Shown here in pieces: positions 59,596 to 64,000 of a stretch of DNA of 64,000 bases (positions are counted from its first letter, which is position 1; every line of letters begins with the position of its first letter). Made by a program: the position numbers and the translations under genes. The notes under the pieces are model-generated. The model made no database searches. It was not told the DNA's origin and was given only the letters and a program-made list of their open reading frames with translations. This DNA comes from JAICXG01 sp036825615 (GTDB lineage Bacteria; Verrucomicrobiota; Verrucomicrobiia; Chthoniobacterales; UBA10450): NCBI GenBank assembly GCA_036825615.1, contig DAISXY010000015.1:34445-98444 (forward strand). Reading direction: 5' to 3'.

Positions 59596-59967
59596 CATGA
59601 CGAGGTTCTTGTTGAAGAAGCCGATGGTCTGCTTCGAAGGCGTGGCGGTGACGGGGACGCGCGAGCGCGCGCCGGGTTCACTGGTGGAATTATTGCTTTT
59701 CTCCGAGGAGGGACGGGTTCGCGGCATAAACCGCAGAAGAAAAGCGGAATCCAAAAATCCTGACAAGAGAAAATCGGAGAAGCAGGGAGCAGTGGAGCGA
59801 GCGGATGGAAACCAATTCGCAAATGCGGACTGCGGATTGCAGATTGAGGAAGAAGGGGAGCGTCCGGCGGGCCGCCGGGACCCGACAGGCGGGTCGCCTG
59901 TGCTCCCCCGAAGAAAAGGCAGAAGGAGGAAGGAAGAAGTATGAAAAAGCAGGCGCGGAGAGCTCAA

Positions 59968-60089
59968 TTCTCTCGCAGTTTGCTCTCATTCTCTCGGAGT
60001 ACGGCGTCGATCTCTCGGAGTTTGCTTGCAATCCCTCAGGGTTTGCTTGTGATCTCTCGGGGATTGCCTTCAATCCTTCGGAGCTAAAA
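59968..60089. repeat. 21-bp tandem repeat, about six units
   Basis: Contiguous diverged units close to ATCTCTCGGAGTTTGCTTGCA, starting at 59968, 59989, 60010, 60031, 60052 and 60073. The period is exactly 21, and both strands stay open through it (a 7-residue repeat: on the minus strand ERSQANP, EGLQANS, ERMRANC). No start codon or ribosome site supports expression. It lies in the gap between the hsdR remnant and pqiA. Confidence 0.75.
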
Positions 60090-60103
60090 TGACATTTTGT
60101 GGT

Positions 60104-60342
60104 CTGCGGCAGGTCGTTGGCTACAGAATGTGGTTTGGATAAGGGGACGGTCTGAAAGCCACGTTGGCCGCACAGGCTGGAAAGCCTGTGTTCCGGGTTT
60201 GCTCGGCGGTCGTAGACCGCCGCCATAGTTCGCAGCGGGGCGTCGGTGGCAGGTCAGTGGCTATCGGGTGCGGTTTGTTCCAGGGGGACGGGCTGAAAGC
60301 CGCGTCGGCCGCACAGGCTGGAAAGCCTGTGTTCCGGGCTTT
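60104..60342. repeat. two direct copies of a repeat of about 97 bp
   Basis: Copies at about 60104-60199 and 60245-60342 share GGACGG.CTGAAAGCC and a palindromic end GCCGCACAGGCTGGAAAGCC then TGTGTTCCGGG. Between them is a GGCGGTCGTAGACCGCC hairpin. The rest of 59968-60376 holds no gene. Confidence 0.75.
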
Positions 60343-60376
60343 GCGCATCGCAGCGCGGCGGGTAACGGTGGGGGCG

Positions 60377-60997
60377 ATGGATGCGGTGGTTTCACCTCAG
60401 CAGATGGCTTGCCCGGATTGCGATGCGCTGCTTGCGCCGGCGGCGTTGCGCGAGGGGCAAAAGGCGGTTTGCCCGCGTTGTGCCGCGACCCTCGAGAGTT
60501 TTCAGCCCAATGCGCTCAATCGCACCGCCGCCTTCGCGGCGGCGTCGGCGGTGCTGTTTGTGGCCGCGAACTGGTTTCCGTTTCTCACCCTGCGGGCCGG
60601 GTTTCGCGAGAGCCAGATCGAGCTCTGGCAAAGCGCCTCCGGGCTCGAGCAACAGGGTTCTCCTTATCTCGCCTTTGCGGTCTCGATTTTCATCCTGCTC
60701 GCCCCGGCGCTGCTGATCGCGGGCTTGCTCTACCTGGTGCTGCCGCTTTTCTGGGGCCGCCGTCTGCCCGGCGCGATCCCGATCTGTCGCGCGGTCTTTT
60801 GGGCGCGGCGCTGGAACATGCTCGAGGTTTTCCTGCTCGGCGCGCTCGTTAGTCTGATCAAGCTGGGGAAGCTGGCGACGCTCTCGGTCGGCGTCTCTTT
60901 CTGGGCGTTCATCGCGCTCATTCTTTGTCTTACCTCGGCGCTCGGCTCGATTCATCCGCGGGAACTCTGGACCCGGTTGGAAAGGGCGCGCCCGTGA
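60377..60997 (+). CDS. pqiA: PqiA-type inner membrane protein, first half
   Basis: 206 residues. An N-terminal zinc-ribbon-like segment (CPDCDALLAP and CPRCAATLES) is followed by four membrane helices starting at NWFPFLTLRAG. In Enterobacteria PqiA is one protein with two such halves; here the first half is its own gene. PqiA-family proteins work with PqiB and PqiC to move lipids between inner and outer membrane. The stop overlaps the GTG of the next gene. The start could also be 24 bp further on. Confidence 0.85.
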   Translation: MDAVVSPQQMACPDCDALLAPAALREGQKAVCPRCAATLESFQPNALNRTAAFAAASAVLFVAANWFPFLTLRAGFRESQIELWQSASGLEQQGSPYLAFAVSIFILLAPALLIAGLLYLVLPLFWGRRLPGAIPICRAVFWARRWNMLEVFLLGALVSLIKLGKLATLSVGVSFWAFIALILCLTSALGSIHPRELWTRLERARP

Positions 60998-61629
60998 GGA
61001 GGTTTGGTCCACATTCCGCGGCCAGGCGCGGGCTGGCGCGCTGCGAAACCTGCTCGCTGCTCGCGCCGGCACGGACGACGCGTTGCCCGCGTTGTCGCAC
61101 CCGGCTGCACCTGCGTTTCCCCGAAAGCCTGCAACGGACCTGCGCGCTCACGCTTGCCGCCTCGATTCTTTATTTCCCGGCCAATCTGTTACCGATCCTG
61201 AAAATCGAATCGGTCACCGGCGGGCAACAGAGCACGATCATCGGCGGCGTGATCCAATTCTGGCAACAGGGCGATTTTCTGGTCGCGGCGATTATCTTCA
61301 CCGCCAGTGTCATGATCCCGGTGTTGAAAATTATCGCGATCGTCGCGCTCTGTCTCGCGGCCCGGACCGGCCGGCGCCCGGTTGGGATGACGCGCCTCTA
61401 TCGGGTGACGGAATTCATCGGACGCTGGTCAATGGTGGATGTGTTCGTGGTCGCGATCCTGGTGGCGGTGGTGCAACTGGGCTCGACGATTTCGATCCAT
61501 CCGGGAGCGGCGGCGCTCTCGTTTGCGGGAGTAGTGATACTGACGATGTTGGCCGCGACCAGTTTCGATCCGCGCCTGATCTGGGATGCCGCCGGGAGAC
61601 AGACGAACCCCGAGCCGCGAGAGGCATGA
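60994..61629 (+). CDS. pqiA: PqiA-type inner membrane protein, second half
   Basis: 211 residues from GTG overlapping the previous stop. It has the same plan: CETCSLLAP and CPRCRTRLHL, then YFPANLLPILKIESVTGG, typical for PqiA, and four helices. The two halves are paralogues and probably form one unit in the membrane. The next start overlaps its stop by 4 bp (ATGA). Confidence 0.87.
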   Translation: MRRFGPHSAARRGLARCETCSLLAPARTTRCPRCRTRLHLRFPESLQRTCALTLAASILYFPANLLPILKIESVTGGQQSTIIGGVIQFWQQGDFLVAAIIFTASVMIPVLKIIAIVALCLAARTGRRPVGMTRLYRVTEFIGRWSMVDVFVVAILVAVVQLGSTISIHPGAAALSFAGVVILTMLAATSFDPRLIWDAAGRQTNPEPREA

Positions 61630-63179
61630 TGGCGCGCGCGGACGCAGAGGAACCGCTCGAGCCGATCGTCAAGGGCGGGCCGCGTTTCTCCCCGATCTGG
61701 ATTATTCCGCTCGTGGCGCTGGGGCTCGGGCTCTGGCTCGCCTGGCGCTATTATGCGGCGCTCGGGCCCGAGATCACGGTGCACTTCGAGACGGCGGAAG
61801 GGATCGTCGCGGGCAAGACCCCGATCATGACCCGAAGCGTGAATGTGGGGACGGTGGAAAAAGTTCGCCTAACGAAAGATCTGCACGGCGTGATCGTGAC
61901 CGCGCAGATGACGAGCGAAGCCAGCCGGTTGCTGGTGAAGGACACCAAGATCTGGGTGGTGCGGCCGCGGACGGGCGGCGCGAGCCTGATCTCGGGATTG
62001 AGCACGCTCTTTTCCGGGAGCTACATCGCGCTCGAGCCGGGAGTCTCGAACCAGCCGCGCCAGGAGTTTATCGGGCTGGAGCAACCGCCAGTCACGCCCG
62101 CTGGTGTGCCCGGGTTGCACATCCGGCTTTTCAGTGACGAAGCTGGTGGGCTCGGGCCGGGCGCGGCGATCACTTACAAGGGACTAAACGCGGGCCGGAT
62201 CGAGAGCCGCACCTTTCACGTCGATACGGGCAAGATCGAGTTCGGCGCTTTCATCTCGAGCAACTTCGCCCCGCTCGTGACGAAGAACACGAAATTCTGG
62301 AACACGAGCGGAATCGATGTGAGCCTGGGCGCGAATGGGCTGGAATTGCATACCGGGACGCTCGAGTCGCTCCTCACCGGCGGGGTCAGCTTCGGCGTGC
62401 CGGAGAATCTCGAGCCGGGAGGACCGGTCTCGGACGAGACGCGCTTTGTCCTTTTCTCGAGCCTGGGCGCGACGAAGGCGTTCGCGATGGAGAACGGGCT
62501 CAATTATCTCCTCCTCTTCACCGGCAGCGTGCGGGGACTGAATGAAGCCGCGCCGGTGGAATTCCGCGGGGTCCGGGTCGGGACGGTTGAGGGCATTTCC
62601 TTCGGCTACTTGCCTAACGACCCCGAGCGGCGTGTGCCGGTGATGATCCGGGTTGACCCGAGCATTATCAGCAATCTCCCGCCGGACGACACAAAGGCGG
62701 AAGAAAACTTCATGGCCAACTCGGTCGCAGCGGGGATGCGCGCGACGCTCAAGAGCGGCAGCCTGCTCACCGGCTCGAAGTTCATTGATCTTGATTTCCA
62801 GAAAGACGCGCCGCCCGCCACGATCGCGGAGATCGACGGATACCGCGTGCTGCCGACGGTGCCGGGCGGTTTGAGCGAGTTGCAGGACAAGGCGACCGCT
62901 TTGCTCGATAAGCTGAATGCGCTCCCGCTCGAGGAGACGGTCGAGAACGCCTCGGCGGCGCTGGCCGAGATCAAGAAAACAGCCGCGAGCCTGAATGTGA
63001 CCGCGAGCAGTTACAAGCAGAACGCGCCGCTCTATCAGAACCTTTCCGAGACGCTGCGGCAGCTTGATGAAACGCTGCGCTCGCTCCGCACCCTCAGCAG
63101 CACGCTCGAACGCAAACCGAACTCGATCATCTTCGGCAAACCGGGCAAGGTGCCGCCGCCGAAAGGAAGCGACCACTGA
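61626..63179 (+). CDS. pqiB: PqiB-type MCE protein
   Basis: 517 residues. One N-terminal membrane helix (about 22-44, IWIIPLVALGLGLWLAWRYY) is followed by three MCE (MlaD) domains: ITVHFETAEGIVAGKTPIMT, LHIRLFSDEAGGLGPGAAIT and NYLLLFTGSVRGLNEAAPVE. A C-terminal helical region follows. PqiB hexamers form a tube through the periplasm for lipid transport. Complete. Contains two GCCTAACGA copies. Confidence 0.9.
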   Translation: MMARADAEEPLEPIVKGGPRFSPIWIIPLVALGLGLWLAWRYYAALGPEITVHFETAEGIVAGKTPIMTRSVNVGTVEKVRLTKDLHGVIVTAQMTSEASRLLVKDTKIWVVRPRTGGASLISGLSTLFSGSYIALEPGVSNQPRQEFIGLEQPPVTPAGVPGLHIRLFSDEAGGLGPGAAITYKGLNAGRIESRTFHVDTGKIEFGAFISSNFAPLVTKNTKFWNTSGIDVSLGANGLELHTGTLESLLTGGVSFGVPENLEPGGPVSDETRFVLFSSLGATKAFAMENGLNYLLLFTGSVRGLNEAAPVEFRGVRVGTVEGISFGYLPNDPERRVPVMIRVDPSIISNLPPDDTKAEENFMANSVAAGMRATLKSGSLLTGSKFIDLDFQKDAPPATIAEIDGYRVLPTVPGGLSELQDKATALLDKLNALPLEETVENASAALAEIKKTAASLNVTASSYKQNAPLYQNLSETLRQLDETLRSLRTLSSTLERKPNSIIFGKPGKVPPPKGSDH

Positions 63180-63736
63180 TGAAGGCGGCTTTTTGCCTAA
63201 CGACATTGCTCCTGTTGCTCGCCGGCTGCGGTTCAGCGGAGAAATTTTACCGGCTCAGTGCGGAGGCGCCGGCGACGACGGGCGGAGCGGCGCTCAGTCT
63301 CGGGGTCGGCCCGGTGACGCTGCCGAGTTATGTCGACCGGGCGGAGCTGGTTTACCAAAGCGGGCCTAACGAGTTCGCGGTCCCGACGAACGCGCGCTGG
63401 GCCGGGTCGCTCCGCGACAACATCACCCAGGTGCTGGCGGCCGATCTCGGGCGATTGTTAGGCGGGCGCGAGCTGCTCGCCTATCCCTGGCCCGCGGGCA
63501 GCCCGCCGGGCACGGAGGTCGCGATCGATATCCGGCAGTTCCACGGCATCAGCGGGAACGACGCGGTGCTGGATTTTTCCTGGCAACTGCTCGGACGCAA
63601 CGGCCCGACGAGCGGGCGCTACAGCGCGAGCCTGCGCGAGCCGATCCACGGCGATGGCTATGCCGCGGTCGTGGCGGCCGAGAGCCGGCTCCTCGCCCGC
63701 GCCGCGGAGGAAATCGCGCGCACCGTGCGGCGCTAA
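63179..63736 (+). CDS. pqiC: PqiC-type outer membrane lipoprotein
   Basis: 185 residues. Lipoprotein signal with lipobox LLAGC (Cys at about residue 17), then KFYRLSAEAP and LGVGPVTLPSYVDRAELVYQ, the PqiC/DUF330 pattern. It anchors the Pqi tube at the outer membrane. The start overlaps the pqiB stop by one base. Two exact GCCTAACGA copies and a TTGTTAGGC variant are inside. Confidence 0.88.
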   Translation: MKAAFCLTTLLLLLAGCGSAEKFYRLSAEAPATTGGAALSLGVGPVTLPSYVDRAELVYQSGPNEFAVPTNARWAGSLRDNITQVLAADLGRLLGGRELLAYPWPAGSPPGTEVAIDIRQFHGISGNDAVLDFSWQLLGRNGPTSGRYSASLREPIHGDGYAAVVAAESRLLARAAEEIARTVRR

Positions 63737-63747
63737 GCGCCGCTTCT

Positions 63748-64000
63748 GTCATCCCGAGCCGGCGCAGCGCGGCGAGGGACCCCGCCAGCGCAGTCCGCGC
63801 TTTCCATGTACCCAGCAAAGCCCAAACTTCATCGGCCGCTCAGCCGTTCCCAGCACGCCCACATTACAACCGCGAGGTCCCTCGCCGTCCTTCGGCGACT
63901 CGGGATGACAACAGGGGTTGCAATTAGCGATGGACCACCGCGCCGTCTCCCTAGCCCCCGCTTTGTCATCCCGAGCCGGCGCAGCGCGGCGAGGGACCCC
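63748..64000. repeat. inverted copy of the 26-kb repeat, plus start of another
   Basis: The core 63748-63909 is the reverse complement of the units at 26067 and 26281 with many differences, and carries the same 50-bp flank (GGGGTTGCAATTAGCGATGG). A second copy starts at 63965 and leaves the window. It follows pqiC by 11 bp and may end its transcript. Confidence 0.8.

Larger units (their letters stand above)
57880..59652 (-). pseudogene. hsdR: type I restriction subunit, lacking its 5' half
   Basis: Homology begins at VTATPSKQTIGFFNKNLVM (helicase motif III, T-A-T-P) at about 59652. Then come the second helicase domain (FAKDDSHADDIVKIVREEFG, IAVTVDMIATGTDIKPLEIV, SFFEQMKGRGVRV) and the C-terminal domain to LMDELNITLAA. 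The nuclease domain, Walker A and DEAD-box motifs are absent, and the open frame beyond 59652 is unrelated repeat-rich sequence. So the enzyme cannot cut or translocate. Three repeat elements lie in frame (59512-59595, 58556-58617, 58195-58222), adding about 60 residues not found in homologues. Confidence 0.85.
9454..63372. repeat. dispersed 9-mer GCCTAACGA, 19 exact copies
   Basis: Exact copies on the + strand start at 9454, 23516, 23932, 24616, 28432, 39899, 42565, 61867, 62612, 63195 and 63364. Copies on the - strand (TCGTTAGGC) start at 21876, 24344, 24923, 25126, 30126, 34001, 40410 and 41474. One-base variants include GACTAACGA (655, 10324, 16571, 44148 and, inverted, 29546 and 60846), ACCTAACGA (34660; inverted 17432), CCCTAACGA (9663), GCCTAACGG (12275, 41047), GCCTAACGT (17102) and GCCTAACGC (27635). 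Most are inside genes, read as PN(D/E), LT or SLG, which means different frames of the same DNA word. It supplies the stop codons of lpxI and the FGGY kinase, and a variant supplies that of atpC. By simple base counting about 0.5 copies are expected. Confidence 0.85.

Noticed and set aside
59968..60089. CRISPR array
   Set aside because: The 21-bp units are contiguous with no spacers, and no cas gene is present.
9454..63372. GCCTAAC and GTTAGGC as integron attC core sites
   Set aside because: The words match attC core consensus, but they are scattered singly inside core genes, not in inverted pairs 60-140 bp apart flanking cassettes, and no integrase gene is present.

Overview
The window reads as a GC-rich chromosomal segment of a Gram-negative soil bacterium, most likely Verrucomicrobiota (Spartobacteria/Chthoniobacterales-like). 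This is an inference from the gene set, not a database match. LpxI, a PqiABC envelope system and L,D-transpeptidase indicate an outer membrane. MqnD indicates menaquinone made by the futalosine route. The large secreted beta-propeller proteins, one ending in a dockerin-like module and one in an FW..HP..WP tail, are of a kind common in that phylum.

Layout. 1-9.1 kb: small stress and envelope genes (PRC-barrel, DUF488, L,D-transpeptidase, GNAT, DUF2945, lipid kinase, Rnk-like), two NhaR-type LysR paralogues that share an upstream element, and a decayed aldolase. 9.3-19.7 kb: tRNA-Ala, lpxI and an F1Fo ATP synthase locus in two blocks, atpBEFHAG and atpDC. The blocks are separated by 2.8 kb of opposite-strand genes: a PQQ-type propeller and two small secreted proteins with related C-terminal tails. 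19.9-31.5 kb: glycosyltransferase, Obg, glycogen synthase, FGGY kinase, SirB1-like, TPR protein, mtnA plus a class II aldolase, and a PhoU-DUF47-Pit phosphate module. 31.6-48.4 kb: secreted repeat proteins, FMN oxidase, DDAH, haem peroxidase, tRNA-Tyr, DUF5996, esterase, DegT aminotransferase, mqnD and a di-haem peroxidase. 49.1-59.7 kb: a decaying defence island. It holds a type I restriction locus with an hsdR lacking its 5' half, an hsdM broken by a 65-bp palindromic insert, and pieces of a second hsdM. Intact alongside are hsdS, a GmrSD-like DUF262/DUF1524 protein, an ImmA/IrrE-DUF4411 pair, a membrane coiled-coil protein and a nucleotidyltransferase. 60.4-63.7 kb: a pqiA-pqiA-pqiB-pqiC operon.

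Two DNA-level signals overlay the genes. The 9-mer GCCTAACGA occurs exactly 19 times on the two strands (about 0.5 expected at random). It sits inside genes in several reading frames and supplies stop codons, and it is absent from the defence island. Separately, several families of palindromic repeats lie between genes, at gene ends and even in frame inside obg, hsdM and hsdR. The 9-mer is the most striking candidate for an undescribed system; a DNA-uptake or genome-marking role is only a hypothesis.
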